Of a stretch of 64,000 bases of DNA, positions 1 through 9,243 are shown piece by piece. The position numbers and the translations under genes are program-made. The stretch is from Candidatus Thiosymbion sp. (GTDB lineage: Bacteria; Pseudomonadota; Gammaproteobacteria; Chromatiales; Chromatiaceae), in assembly GCA_018435665.1 (NCBI GenBank), contig JAHDND010000003.1, positions 1-64,000 of the forward strand, given 5' to 3'. Numbering within the stretch: position 1 is the stretch's first letter; every line of letters starts with the position of its first letter. The notes under the pieces were generated by a model. The model saw only the letters and a program-made list of their open reading frames with translations. It was not told the DNA's origin and made no database searches.

Positions 1-654
1 ACGCCCGATCTGGCTCAGGTGCGGGCCTCCGAGGCCCTAATCTCCACCTTCGACGTGCAGAACATGCCCTCCGAGGCCCTGCTTTGGCAGACCGGCTATC
101 TCACCTTCACCGGCTCGCGCCGAATCGGCGCGCGCTGGGAGTACCAACTGGGCTATCCCAATCTCGAAGTCGAATCCGCCCTGAACGATGCCCTGCTCAA
201 GGGCCTGATGGGCGACGCCATGCAGGCCGAGCGCGCCGTCAGTCGGCTCTACGATGTCCTGGTCGCCGCCGACTTTGACGCCCTGCGCCGGCATCTCGCC
301 AGCCTGTTCGCCGCCATCCCCCACCAGTGGCACGACAGCAATCCCATCGCCCGTTACGAGGGCTACTACGCCAGCGTCTTCTACAGCCACCTCGCCGCCC
401 TGGGGCTGGACCTGGTGCCGGAGGATGCCAGCCACCAGGGCCGCCTCGACCTGCGCCTGCGCTTCAACGGTAGCATCTGGCTGTTCGAGTTCAAGGTGGT
501 GGAGCTGGCCCCCGAGGGCGCGGCCTTGCAGCAGATCAAGGACCGGGGCTACGCCGACAAATACCGCGCCGAGGGTTTGCCAATTCATCTCATCGGCATC
601 GAGTTCAGCCGCGAGCGCCGCTCCCTGGTGGGGTTCGAGGTGGAGACTCTGTGA
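1..654 (+). CDS. PD-(D/E)XK-like C-terminal part of an AAA-ATPase-like protein (5' partial)
   Basis: The frame is open from the first base of the window, so the gene starts upstream and only about 217 C-terminal codons are visible. The opening residues (TFDVQNM, EALLWQTGYLT) and the later GRLDL ... FEFK pattern fit the C-terminal nuclease-like domain of the AAA-ATPase-like/DUF1703 (PDDEXK_9) family. Full-length members normally have about 500-550 residues with an N-terminal P-loop ATPase domain, which would lie outside the window. The Asp of RLDL and the E-x-K of FEFK look like an intact PD-(D/E)XK core. The biological role of this family is not established. An internal ATG at 19 is not the true start. 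Confidence 0.75.
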   Translation, partial: TPDLAQVRASEALISTFDVQNMPSEALLWQTGYLTFTGSRRIGARWEYQLGYPNLEVESALNDALLKGLMGDAMQAERAVSRLYDVLVAADFDALRRHLASLFAAIPHQWHDSNPIARYEGYYASVFYSHLAALGLDLVPEDASHQGRLDLRLRFNGSIWLFEFKVVELAPEGAALQQIKDRGYADKYRAEGLPIHLIGIEFSRERRSLVGFEVETL

Positions 655-689
655 CCATCCCTGCTTGCCTGAGCCATGCAAGACTGCAC

Positions 690-720
690 CCGTTCAGACC
701 CCCTCCCCCGAACCCTGACC
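690..720. repeat. Partial copy of dispersed GC-rich REP-like repeat (copy E)
   Basis: The stretch TTCAGACCCCCTCCCCC followed by GAACCCTGACC matches one half of the repeat seen in full near 14747, 19618, 22840 and 58723. It lies just after the stop codon of the preceding gene, as the other copies also lie between genes. Confidence 0.45.
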
Positions 721-751
721 ATTAGCCGCGTTCCCGGGGCCGGCAGCCACC

Positions 752-1456
752 TCAAAGGCCTTGTTGCGCCAGCCAGTCCGTCAGACAGCGGACGCCTTGC
801 CGCTCCAGAGTCGGGCCCAGGCGGAGACTATCGGCACGCAGTTCGGGCACCGACCGGCTGGCCGCCGCCAGTTCAAAAGCATTGCCAATGAACCAGCGCT
901 CCAGATCCCGAGACCGTACCTCTGGATGGCACTGGAAGGCCAGGGCCCCGCGTCCCCAGGTGAAGGCCTGGTGGCGGTAGAGGTCGCTGGAGGCCAGCAG
1001 GGTGGCCCCTGCCGGCAGGTCGAAGGTATCCCCGTGCCAGTGAAGAACGCTGGTGAGCTGATCGTCAAGGTGAGCCAGCGGCGAAGCCCTGCCGGCAGGG
1101 GTCAGGTGCAGGGGTTTCCAGCCAATCTCCTTAGCGGGTCCGGGATAAACGCGTGCCCCCAAGGCTCGCGCCATGAGCTGTGCCCCGAGGCAGATGCCCA
1201 GGGTCGGCCGGTCCGCCGCCAGACGCCGCTCCAGCAGACACAGCTCATCCGCGAGGAAGGGATAGCGATCTTCCTCATAGGCCCCGATGGGCCCGCCGAG
1301 GACTACCACCAGATCAGGTTCGTCCGGCACCAGACTGGTGAGGTCGTCGATCCCAGCCTCCAGGTAGCGCCAAGCAAAACCTCGCTGGGAAAGGAGGGGT
1401 CCAAAAGAACCCAAGTCCTCGAAGGTGAGATGCTGGATGACCAGGGCCGTTTTCAT
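752..1456 (-). CDS. Class I glutamine amidotransferase (GMP synthase-like GATase domain protein)
   Basis: A 234-residue single-domain glutamine amidotransferase of the DJ-1/PfpI-like class I fold. The nucleophile elbow GICLGAQ places the catalytic Cys at about residue 89, and FQCHPE supplies His177 and Glu179, so the triad looks complete. Such free-standing proteins release ammonia from glutamine or hydrolyse gamma-glutamyl bonds. The substrate here is unknown. I chose the ATG at 1456 because MKTALVIQH is the usual beginning of the fold; the frame stays open upstream to 1675 but that extension has no family resemblance. It lies beside the ATP-grasp/transglutaminase block, but 184 bases separate it from the next gene, so co-transcription is possible but unproven. 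Confidence 0.85.
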   Translation of the reverse strand: MKTALVIQHLTFEDLGSFGPLLSQRGFAWRYLEAGIDDLTSLVPDEPDLVVVLGGPIGAYEEDRYPFLADELCLLERRLAADRPTLGICLGAQLMARALGARVYPGPAKEIGWKPLHLTPAGRASPLAHLDDQLTSVLHWHGDTFDLPAGATLLASSDLYRHQAFTWGRGALAFQCHPEVRSRDLERWFIGNAFELAAASRSVPELRADSLRLGPTLERQGVRCLTDWLAQQGL

Positions 1457-1640
1457 CGGTTTGACCGGCTCTTGCTGCGTGTCATTTCGTGATACCCGCC
1501 ACATATCAGTATTCCTATGGATCAATGCTGTAATCTCAGGGTCCTTGCCGCGGATTCCCCAACCCGCCGTAAGTGAACGCATGGCCTTGACGGATGGTCG
1601 AAAAATCCGACCCGTGAGCGAATGACAACGAACCTGATCC

Positions 1641-2597
1641 TCAGATCGCCTGAACCTCGGACCGATCCGGGGCATCCGGTACCGGCGGCACCGGGCGGGT
1701 CGTCACCCCCACGGTCAGGCGGTGCCGGCCGCCGCCCCGGATGACGCCGCGCAGCGGGGCCACGTCGCCATAGTCACGCCCGACGGCGACCCGGACGTGG
1801 TCGACGCCGGGGATCAGGTCATTCGTCGGATCGAGATCCAGCCAGCCGTCCGCTGGCACCCCCGGGGTGCCCGGGGTGTAGACCTGGACCCAGGCGTGGG
1901 AGGCATCGGCCCCCACCAGCACGCTGCCCGTCGCCGGGCAGGTGCGCAGATAGCCGCTGACGTAGCGAGCGGGCAGGCCGAGCCGGCGCAGGGCGCCGGC
2001 CATGACATGGGCCAGGTCCTGACAGACGCCCCGCCGCTGGGCGAAGGCCCGCGCCACGGGGGTGTCCACCTCGGTGCTGCGGGCCTCGTAGCGAAAGTCG
2101 CCATGGATGCGTCGCATCAGGTCGATGGCGCCCGCCGCCAGGGGCCGGCCGGGGGGAAAGGAAGGGACGGCGTAATCGCCCAAGGCATCCAGTCGGGGCA
2201 GATAGGGCGAGGGTTGGACAAATTCGACCGCCGGATCGAAGGGGGCCCCCGCCACGTAGCGCAACCGATCCCGCACCGCCTCCCAGGGCGGCGAAAACTC
2301 CGGCGCCAGTCCGATGAAGCGCGGCGCCACCCACACCTGGCTGCGGGCGCTGACGCCAAGCCGCCGGTGGGGCTTGAGCAGGGTGAGATAGCAGCAGGGG
2401 TTGCCGAAGACATCACGACCCGCGCGACGGCGGTTGGGTTGGGGATCGACCTGGAGTTCATGGTCCAGCAACCGCTGATGGGCGTCGCTCAGGGGCTGGA
2501 GATAGGCCAGATGATGGGCCAGGGAAACCGCCAGTTCGTAGTCATAGGTAGTCTCGTGCAGGACCTCCAGCACCACCTCGTTCGCATGGAGACTCAT
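1641..2597 (-). CDS. Transglutaminase family protein
   Basis: A 318-residue cytoplasmic-type bacterial transglutaminase-like protein. An N-terminal beta-rich transglut_N region (about 1-90) precedes the cysteine-peptidase-like core. The core shows a catalytic Cys in RGVCQDLAHV (about 192), His in DASHAWVQVY (about 234) and Asp in WLDLDPTND (about 256), so the triad is intact. The family is repeatedly found next to circularly permuted ATP-grasp and alpha-E genes and is thought to make or cut isopeptide-like bonds; no substrate is known. It is the last gene of a minus-strand run. Its ATG at 2597 overlaps the stop of the upstream ATP-grasp/alpha-E gene by 4 bases, indicating translational coupling. 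Confidence 0.88.
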   Translation of the reverse strand: MSLHANEVVLEVLHETTYDYELAVSLAHHLAYLQPLSDAHQRLLDHELQVDPQPNRRRAGRDVFGNPCCYLTLLKPHRRLGVSARSQVWVAPRFIGLAPEFSPPWEAVRDRLRYVAGAPFDPAVEFVQPSPYLPRLDALGDYAVPSFPPGRPLAAGAIDLMRRIHGDFRYEARSTEVDTPVARAFAQRRGVCQDLAHVMAGALRRLGLPARYVSGYLRTCPATGSVLVGADASHAWVQVYTPGTPGVPADGWLDLDPTNDLIPGVDHVRVAVGRDYGDVAPLRGVIRGGGRHRLTVGVTTRPVPPVPDAPDRSEVQAI

Positions 2598-5269
2598 GTG
2601 TGCTGGACCTGGGCGGGGCCATCGGCCAGGGCGAAGTAGCGGTGACCAATCTCCTCGGCCAGGGACAGGGCCCGCTCTCGCAGGTCTCGCGCCAGATCCC
2701 CGAGGAAGGAGGCGAGGGCCACATCATCCACGTCGCGCAGATCCTCCAGGGTGATCCCCACGCCGGCGGCGGGCAGGCGGGCCACCAGGGACGTCGGCCC
2801 CCCCTCATCGGCGCCATTGGCGGCACTGCCGGTAACGCCCCCGGCGCCAGGGAGCTTCGACAGCTCGGTCCGCAGGCGCCGGAGCACGCCGGCGAAGGCA
2901 CGCGGATTGGTATCGTCGAGCACCAGCAGGTCCGCCAGGGCCAACAGGTCCTCGTGCCCCTGGTAGCGGGCGCGGAAGGTGATGGTGCTGTCGAACAGCT
3001 CCAGCAGATGGGCGACGCCGGCGGTGCTGGCCTGGGCGCCGGCGGCGAGAAAGACCTCCAGGCTCTGGGTCAGACCGACCAGCCGCTCCAGGAGGCGGCC
3101 CAGGATCAGGAGCCGCCAGCCCAGGTCGCGGGTCATGCGGTCGGACTGGGCCCCGGTGGCCGCCGCCAGTTGCACCGCCAACCGGTCCAGGGCCGGCAGG
3201 ACCTTGGCCATGACGGGGAGCCCCTCCTCCGCCGGGGTCAGGCTGCGGGAGAAGATGACCCGCATGCGCTGCATCAGCGACCAGTGTTCGGTGGACAGCC
3301 GGTCGCGCAAGGCCAGGGAGACCCGCTCCAGGGCCTGGAGGTTGAAGGGGATGCCCGGGATCAGTCCCACCTCCGCGCCGCGGGCCGCCAGGCCCCGCAG
3401 CAGGGCCTGGGCATAGTCCCGGCTTACCCGTTCCGGATCGGGCTCCCCGTCACCGACCCCGGACGCGCCCTCCGGTACCGCGCCGATCCCAACCCCTGGC
3501 CCCATTCCCACCCCAGACCCGGCGCCTGATCCCACCAGGCCTGCCCTGGCGCCCAGGGTGGACAGGGCCGCCAGCAGGGGATCGCTGGCGGCGCCATCGT
3601 CGGCGATGAGCAGCAGGGTGGCCCGTGCCAGGCGCACCTGTTGTTCGGTCCGCTCGGTGTAGCGCCCCAGCCAGAAGAGGTTCTCGCCCATGCGGCTACT
3701 CAGGGGACGGCGGCGCTGGCGCACCTCGTCCACGGAGAGCTTGCCGGGGAGCAGGGACAAGGCGTCCACCGTCCCCGCCGTCAGCACCCAGGTGTCCAGA
3801 CTGGTGCCGCCCCGCTGCATGGAGACACTGGCCTCCTCGCGGCGGGCGACCCGGGTCATGCCCCCCGGCAGGAGTTGCCAGCCGCCCTGGCCATCGGCGA
3901 CGGCATAGACCCGCACCAAGGCGGGGCGCAGCCGCAGGCCCCGCCCCCGCCAGAGGGGGGTGCGGGAGAGCCGCAACCGGCCCTGGATGGTCCAGGCATC
4001 CGGGTCCAGCCCGATGCGCGCCGCGTCCGCGGCGAACACCGGCGAGGTCCGCCCCCCCTGGGGAAAGGTGCCCCGCGCCCGCTTGTCGTCCAACTGGTCC
4101 TTGACGGCAGCCCAGGCCGCCGGCTCGCCACACCACCAGGTGGGCAGGGCGGGCAGGAGCAACTCTTGGTCGAGCAACCGGCGGGCGATAGCCGGCAGAA
4201 AGCCCAGGATCGCCGGCGACTCCAGAACGGCGCTGCCCAGGGCATTGGCCATGACCACCTGGCCGGCGCGAACGGCCTGCACCAGACCGGGAACGCCCAG
4301 GGCCGAATCCGGCCGCAATTCCAGGGGATCGCACCAGTCGTCGTCGACCCGGCGCAGCAGGCCATGCACGGGTTCCAGCCCCTCCACCGTCTTCAGCCAC
4401 AGCCGTTCGTCCCGCACCTGGAGATCGCCGCCCTCGACCAGGGTCAGCCCCAGATAGCGGGCCAGATAGGCCTGCTCGTACCAGGTCTCGCTGTAAGGGC
4501 CGGCCGTCAGCAGGACCAGCCGCGGCGGCTGGCCTTCCGCCAGTCCCCGCGCCGGGCCTTCGATGGCCTGGAGCAACCGTCGGTAGCCGCTGGCGATGTG
4601 CTGGACCCGCAGCTCGCGGAAGGCCTCGGGGAACTGCGCCATGACCAGTAGGCGGTTGTGCAGCACATAGCCCAGGCCCGCGGGGACCTGGGTGCGCTGG
4701 GCCACCAGCCACCAGCCACCCTCCGGCCCCCGGGCGAGGTCGAAGGCGATGATGAGCAGGTGACGACCCCCGGCCGGGCGGACCCCCTGCAGGGGTCGGG
4801 CGTAGCCGGGATGGCGGAAGACCAGGGCCGGCGGCAGCAGGCCTTCCGCCAGCAGTCGCCGCGGGCCGTAGAGATCGGCCAGCATCGCCTCCAGCAAGGC
4901 GGCCCGCTGGGTCAGGCCCGCCTCGATACCCGCCCAGTCCGCCGGCTCGATGATGAGGGGCAAGAGTTCCAGGGACCAGGGCCGGCTGGCGACGCCCTCG
5001 ACGCCAAAGACGTTATGGGTGACGCCATCGCGCTGGATCTGTTCGGACAGTAGCCGCCGGCGCCGATTCAGGTCCTCGGCGCGATCCACGCCAGGCGGCA
5101 GGGGGGGGAGGAGGGCGGCAAAGCGCGCCCAGGCGGGCCGGAGCGATCCGTCGCTCGCGCGCAGCTCGTCCCAGGCATCGCCAGGTGGAGCCGAGCCCGT
5201 GGCGATTTCAATGAAGGCGGTCCCGTCACCGGCCTCGTCCGACACGGAGGGGTGTGGTTGCGATTGCAA
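2594..5269 (-). CDS. Circularly permuted type-2 ATP-grasp protein fused to an alpha-E domain
   Basis: An 891-residue two-domain protein. Residues about 60-510 are the circularly permuted ATP-grasp module (COG2308 type), which would activate a carboxylate with ATP for amide or peptide bond formation. From about residue 520 (MGENLFWLGRYTERTEQQVR) it continues into the helical alpha-E domain (COG2307, DUF403). The alpha-E part contains a Gly-rich low-complexity insertion (about 580-620) not typical of the domain. Elsewhere in this window the same two domains are separate adjacent genes (9244-11648), so this is a fused paralogue of that pair. It lies between two transglutaminase genes, 6 bases after the upstream one and overlapping the downstream one. 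Function of the pathway is not known. Confidence 0.88.
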   Translation of the reverse strand: MQSQPHPSVSDEAGDGTAFIEIATGSAPPGDAWDELRASDGSLRPAWARFAALLPPLPPGVDRAEDLNRRRRLLSEQIQRDGVTHNVFGVEGVASRPWSLELLPLIIEPADWAGIEAGLTQRAALLEAMLADLYGPRRLLAEGLLPPALVFRHPGYARPLQGVRPAGGRHLLIIAFDLARGPEGGWWLVAQRTQVPAGLGYVLHNRLLVMAQFPEAFRELRVQHIASGYRRLLQAIEGPARGLAEGQPPRLVLLTAGPYSETWYEQAYLARYLGLTLVEGGDLQVRDERLWLKTVEGLEPVHGLLRRVDDDWCDPLELRPDSALGVPGLVQAVRAGQVVMANALGSAVLESPAILGFLPAIARRLLDQELLLPALPTWWCGEPAAWAAVKDQLDDKRARGTFPQGGRTSPVFAADAARIGLDPDAWTIQGRLRLSRTPLWRGRGLRLRPALVRVYAVADGQGGWQLLPGGMTRVARREEASVSMQRGGTSLDTWVLTAGTVDALSLLPGKLSVDEVRQRRRPLSSRMGENLFWLGRYTERTEQQVRLARATLLLIADDGAASDPLLAALSTLGARAGLVGSGAGSGVGMGPGVGIGAVPEGASGVGDGEPDPERVSRDYAQALLRGLAARGAEVGLIPGIPFNLQALERVSLALRDRLSTEHWSLMQRMRVIFSRSLTPAEEGLPVMAKVLPALDRLAVQLAAATGAQSDRMTRDLGWRLLILGRLLERLVGLTQSLEVFLAAGAQASTAGVAHLLELFDSTITFRARYQGHEDLLALADLLVLDDTNPRAFAGVLRRLRTELSKLPGAGGVTGSAANGADEGGPTSLVARLPAAGVGITLEDLRDVDDVALASFLGDLARDLRERALSLAEEIGHRYFALADGPAQVQHT

Positions 5270-5275
5270 TCTGGC

Positions 5276-8200
5276 TCAGCCCGGGTGGCGCAGGTCCAAG
5301 GTGAAGGGGAAGTCGCGGCTGGGGCGGGCCGGCGCCACCTCCAGCCGCCCCGGGCTGTGGCCGAAGCGGAAGAAGCGCGCCAGCCGGCGACTCTCGGCCT
5401 CGTAGGCGTTCACCGGGAAGGTCTCGTAGCTGCGCCCGCCGGGGTGGGCGACGTGATAACGGCAACCGCCCAGGGAGCGGCCCAGCTCCCGATCAACGAT
5501 ATCCACCGTCAGGGGGGCATGGACGCCTATGGTCGGGTGCAGGGCCGAGGGCGGTTGCCAGGCGCGGTAGCGCACGCCGCAGACGAACTCCCCGGCGCGG
5601 CCGCTGGGCTGCAAGGGGGCCGCGACGCCGTTGACGGAGATGACATAGCGGTTGTCGTCCAGGCCGCTGACCTTGAGCTCCAGGCGCTCCAGGGAGGAGT
5701 CGACGAAGCGCACCGTGGTGCCGGCGGCCCCTTCCTCCCCCATGACGTGCCAGGGCTCCAGGGCGGCGCGCAGACACAGGCCGATGCCGCGGGTCGCCAC
5801 CTCGCCGATGAGGGGAAAGCGGAACTCGAAGTGGGGGGCGAACCAGGCCGGATCGAAGGCGAAGCCGGCCTGGTTGAGCTCGGCGATCACATCCTCCAGA
5901 TCGTACTGGACGAAGGTGGGCAGCAAAAAGCGGTCGTGCAGGCCGGTGCCCCAGCGCGTCAGCCGGGTGGCGCCCGGGCCGCGGTAAGGCTGGCGCCAGA
6001 ACCAGGCGATCAGCGCCCGCAGCAGGAGCTGCTGCGCCAGGCTCATGCGGGCGTGGGGGGGCATCTCGAAGGCGCGCAGCTCCAACAGGCCCAGGCGGCC
6101 CGCCGGCCCGTCGGGGGAATAAAGCTTGTCGATGCAGAACTCGCTGCGGTGGGTGTTGCCGCTGGCGTCGATGAGCAGGTTGCGCAGGGTGCGGTCCACC
6201 AGCCAGGGAGGGACGGAGCCGGGCCGGCCATCCCGCTGGCGCTCCAGCTCGGCCAGGGCGATCTCGATCTCATAGACCTGATCCTGGCGTGCCTCGTCAA
6301 TGCGTGGCGCCTGACTGGTGGGGCCGATGAAGAGGCCGCTGAAGAGATAACTCAGGGCGGGGTGGTTGTGCCAAAAGGCCAGCAGGCTGGCAAGCAGGTC
6401 TGGGCGGCGCAGGAAGGGGCTGTCGGCGGGGGTGGGGCCGCCCAAAACGAAGTGGTTACCGCCGCCGGTCCCGGTGTGGCGGCCGTCGAGCATGAACTTC
6501 TCCGTCGACAGGCGCGCCTGGTGAGCGGCCTCGTAGAGGAATTCGGTGTGGTCTTGCAGCTCGTCCCAGTCGTGGGCGGGATGGATGTTGACTTCGATGA
6601 CGCCGGGGTCGGGGGTGACCTGCAAGACCCGCAGCCGCGGGTCGCGGGGGGGCGGATAGCCCTCCAGGACCAGCTTGACGCCCTGGGCGGCGGCCGTCGC
6701 CTCGATGGCGGTCAGCAGTTCCAGGTAATCCTCCAGGTAGGGCAAGGGAGGCATGAAGACGTAAAGGACGCCACTTTGCCCCCCGTGTTCGGCCTCGGCC
6801 CGGGGTCCGTTGGCACGCTGGGGATCGCGGACCTCCACGCACAGGGCGGTGCGGGTAAGCCAGCCGGCGGACTGATGGCGTTCCGGCCGGGTATCCGCGG
6901 CCACCGGATGGGGCCGGCTGGGCTGGTGGGGCGAGGCCGGCCCAGGGCCGCCCGTGCCCTCAGCCCCACCCGCCGCCCCCGGCCACTCGACGGTGTCTTC
7001 GTTGACGCCATGCCCATGGGTACCCCCAGCCTCTCCCAACCTCCCCCCGGTAAACCCGGTAAACCCGGACTCCCCGGCCTCCCCGCCACCGCCCCACCCG
7101 GTCTGGCCGCCATCGAGAAACTCCGGCCAGGCCTGGCTCTGCAGGGCCACGGCCCCGCCCTCGGCGAAGCCGTACCCCAGATGGCGGGCGTCATAGCCGG
7201 TCTGAAGGCGCAGTTCGGCTGCGCTCGGCAGGGGCGTGGCGGGGGCGAAGGGGTCCGGCACCGGCGTGAAGGGCTGATCGCCCGATTCGGCCCAGGGCAG
7301 GGAATCCAGCGGCAGACGGTAGCCCATGGGCGAGTCGCCGGGGATCAGATAGAGCCGGTCGTCGCGCGCGAACCAGGGGCCGGTGATCCAGCGCGGTCCC
7401 TCCTCGCCCTCGATCCAGTCGCGGCGCAGGGGCAGGACATAGCCGACCGGCTGGTCCAGGCCCTGGGCGAAGACCCGCCGCAGGCGCGCCCGCTCCATTT
7501 CGTCGTCGAGGCGGGAATCGAAAGGGTCCACGTTGACCGGCAGCCGGCGCTCGCGCCACAGGTAATAGAAGGTATCTTCGTAGCCCGGCAGGACATGGCC
7601 CGGGTCCAGGTTCAGGCGCCCGCAGAGGGCGAGGAGGAAGGCGCGGGCGTCGGCATCGCCATAGCGATGGCTCTGGCGCTCGTCGGCGAAGAGGCCGGGA
7701 TCGTGCCAGCAAGGCTGGCCATCGGCCCGCCAGCACAGGGACAGGGCCCAGCGCGGCAGTTGTTCGCCGGGATACCACTTGCCCTGACCGAAGTGGAGGA
7801 AACCGCCCTGGCCATAGCGGCCCCGCAGGCGATGGATCAGCTCGGAGGCCAGGCCGCGCTTGGTGGGACCCAGGGCGTCCGTGTTCCACTCGGCGCCATC
7901 GCGATCGTCCACCGCGACGAAGGTGGGCTCGCCACCCATGGTCAGGCGCACGTCCCCCGCCACCAGTTGGGCATCCACCGCCCGACCCAGGGTGGTGATG
8001 GCCGCCCACTGCGCCTCGGTGTAGGGCTTGGTCACCCGCGGCGATTCGTGGATACGGGTCACCGCCATCCGGTGATCGAAGACAACCTCGCTCTCATCCA
8101 CCGCCCCGGAAACGGGGGCGGCGGTGGCCGGCTCCGGGGTACAGGCTACCGGGATGTGCCCCTCCCCTGCCAACAGGCCGGAGGTGGGGTCGAGGCCGAT

Positions 8201-8923
8201 CCAGCCGGCCCCCGGCAGATAGACCTCGCACCAGGCGTGGAGATCGGTGAAATCGGCCTCGGCGCCGGCGGGTCCGTCCAGGGACTTGACGTCGGGCTTG
8301 AGCTGGATGAGGTAGCCGGAGACGAAGCGCGCCGCCAGGCCCAGGTGGCGCAGGATCCGCACCAGCAGCCAGCCGCTGTCGCGACAGGAGCCGCAGCCCA
8401 GGGCCAGGGTCTCCTCGGGGGTCTGCACCCCGGGTTCCAGGCGGATCAGATAGACGATGTCCCGTTGCAGGCGCTGGTTGAGCTCCACCAGGAAGTCGAT
8501 GGTCCGCATCCGCTCCCGGGGGATGCTGGCGAGGAAGGCCTGGAGGCGGGGCGTCGGCTCGCCCGTGGCGAGATAGGGCAGCAGGTCCTGTTCCAGCTCC
8601 GGGGCATAGCGGAAGGGATACTGCTCCGCCTCCGGTTCCAGGAAGAAATCGAAGGGGTTATAGACCGCCATCTCGGCGACCAGATCGACGCTGACCTGGA
8701 ACTCGCGGGTACGCTCCGGGAACACCAGGCGCGCCAGGTAGTTGGCGAAGGGGTCCTGCTGCCAGTTGATGAAGTGGTCCGCCGGTTCGACCCGCAGGGA
8801 ATAACTCAGGATGGGGGTGCGGCAGTGGGGTGCCGGGCGCAGTCGCACCACCTGAGGGGACAGGGTCACCAGGCGGTCGTAGCGATACCGGGTGACATGG
8901 TTGAGGGCGACGTGGATGGACAA
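5276..8923 (-). CDS. Large transglutaminase family protein with DUF2126
   Basis: About 1215 residues. It begins with a transglut_N domain (about 1-85), then a transglutaminase core with Cys in GCGSCRDSGW, His in DLHAWCEVYL and the Asp of WIGLDPTSG, then a very long C-terminal DUF2126 region. Between about residues 600 and 690 there is a Gly/Ala/Pro-rich segment that looks inserted. I prefer the TTG at 8923 as start because it gives the family's usual N-terminus (SIHVALNHVTRYRYD) and is preceded by GGGAG at a six-base spacing; an in-frame ATG at 8959 adds 12 unrelated residues. First gene of the minus-strand run 8923-1641. The family pairs with ATP-grasp/alpha-E proteins in many bacteria, presumably in making or trimming an amide-linked modification. 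Confidence 0.88.
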   Translation of the reverse strand: MSIHVALNHVTRYRYDRLVTLSPQVVRLRPAPHCRTPILSYSLRVEPADHFINWQQDPFANYLARLVFPERTREFQVSVDLVAEMAVYNPFDFFLEPEAEQYPFRYAPELEQDLLPYLATGEPTPRLQAFLASIPRERMRTIDFLVELNQRLQRDIVYLIRLEPGVQTPEETLALGCGSCRDSGWLLVRILRHLGLAARFVSGYLIQLKPDVKSLDGPAGAEADFTDLHAWCEVYLPGAGWIGLDPTSGLLAGEGHIPVACTPEPATAAPVSGAVDESEVVFDHRMAVTRIHESPRVTKPYTEAQWAAITTLGRAVDAQLVAGDVRLTMGGEPTFVAVDDRDGAEWNTDALGPTKRGLASELIHRLRGRYGQGGFLHFGQGKWYPGEQLPRWALSLCWRADGQPCWHDPGLFADERQSHRYGDADARAFLLALCGRLNLDPGHVLPGYEDTFYYLWRERRLPVNVDPFDSRLDDEMERARLRRVFAQGLDQPVGYVLPLRRDWIEGEEGPRWITGPWFARDDRLYLIPGDSPMGYRLPLDSLPWAESGDQPFTPVPDPFAPATPLPSAAELRLQTGYDARHLGYGFAEGGAVALQSQAWPEFLDGGQTGWGGGGEAGESGFTGFTGGRLGEAGGTHGHGVNEDTVEWPGAAGGAEGTGGPGPASPHQPSRPHPVAADTRPERHQSAGWLTRTALCVEVRDPQRANGPRAEAEHGGQSGVLYVFMPPLPYLEDYLELLTAIEATAAAQGVKLVLEGYPPPRDPRLRVLQVTPDPGVIEVNIHPAHDWDELQDHTEFLYEAAHQARLSTEKFMLDGRHTGTGGGNHFVLGGPTPADSPFLRRPDLLASLLAFWHNHPALSYLFSGLFIGPTSQAPRIDEARQDQVYEIEIALAELERQRDGRPGSVPPWLVDRTLRNLLIDASGNTHRSEFCIDKLYSPDGPAGRLGLLELRAFEMPPHARMSLAQQLLLRALIAWFWRQPYRGPGATRLTRWGTGLHDRFLLPTFVQYDLEDVIAELNQAGFAFDPAWFAPHFEFRFPLIGEVATRGIGLCLRAALEPWHVMGEEGAAGTTVRFVDSSLERLELKVSGLDDNRYVISVNGVAAPLQPSGRAGEFVCGVRYRAWQPPSALHPTIGVHAPLTVDIVDRELGRSLGGCRYHVAHPGGRSYETFPVNAYEAESRRLARFFRFGHSPGRLEVAPARPSRDFPFTLDLRHPG

Positions 8924-9162
8924 GGGGTTCTCCCGGACGGCTGGGCCAGCAGGCGACACCTCCCAAATGCAAGGTCCGGGCCATTACTTCAGCCAGGTCA
9001 AGGGACCCTACCCCTGGTGTGACCCCGCCAGGGCGGAAAGGGCGGGTCAGCGCGCGCGCATGCGCCAGAATCAGGCAGGGACCGCCGCATCATGCCCACT
9101 CATGGGGCGGAAACCTGGAGGAAAAGCCGCGTCACCCGATCCGGGAGCGGCGCAACATGAAT

Positions 9163-9178
9163 TGGCATTCTTATTGCT
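9163..9178 (+). promoter_or_regulatory. Candidate sigma-54 promoter for the ATP-grasp/alpha-E pair
   Basis: TGGCATTCTTATTGCT fits the -24/-12 pattern TGGCAYRN4TTGCW at every position except one (T in place of the purine after the Y). GG and GC are correctly spaced. It lies 66 bases before the ATG at 9244, in the 320-base gap between two divergent genes. No clear NtrC-type dyad is visible upstream, so the activator, if any, is unknown. Confidence 0.45.
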
Positions 9179-9196
9179 GATTAGACATCAGCAATA
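9172..9196. promoter_or_regulatory. Perfect 10-bp-arm inverted repeat, operator-like
   Basis: Arms TATTGCTGAT and ATCAGCAATA are exact reverse complements separated by TAGAC. The AT-rich dyad stands out in GC-rich surroundings and overlaps the -12 element of the candidate sigma-54 promoter, so a bound protein could block it. The rest of the gap (8924-9162) shows no gene or other recognisable site. Confidence 0.5.
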
Positions 9197-9243
9197 GGAA
9201 ACCTCCCCCCGGGATCTTCCTCCTGAGCCAAAGGTGCCCCACC

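Noticed and set aside
5252..9022. A 1256-codon plus-strand open frame
   Set aside because: It is the mirror of the DUF2126 transglutaminase on the other strand; it has no family similarity, and long antisense frames are expected in such GC-rich coding DNA.
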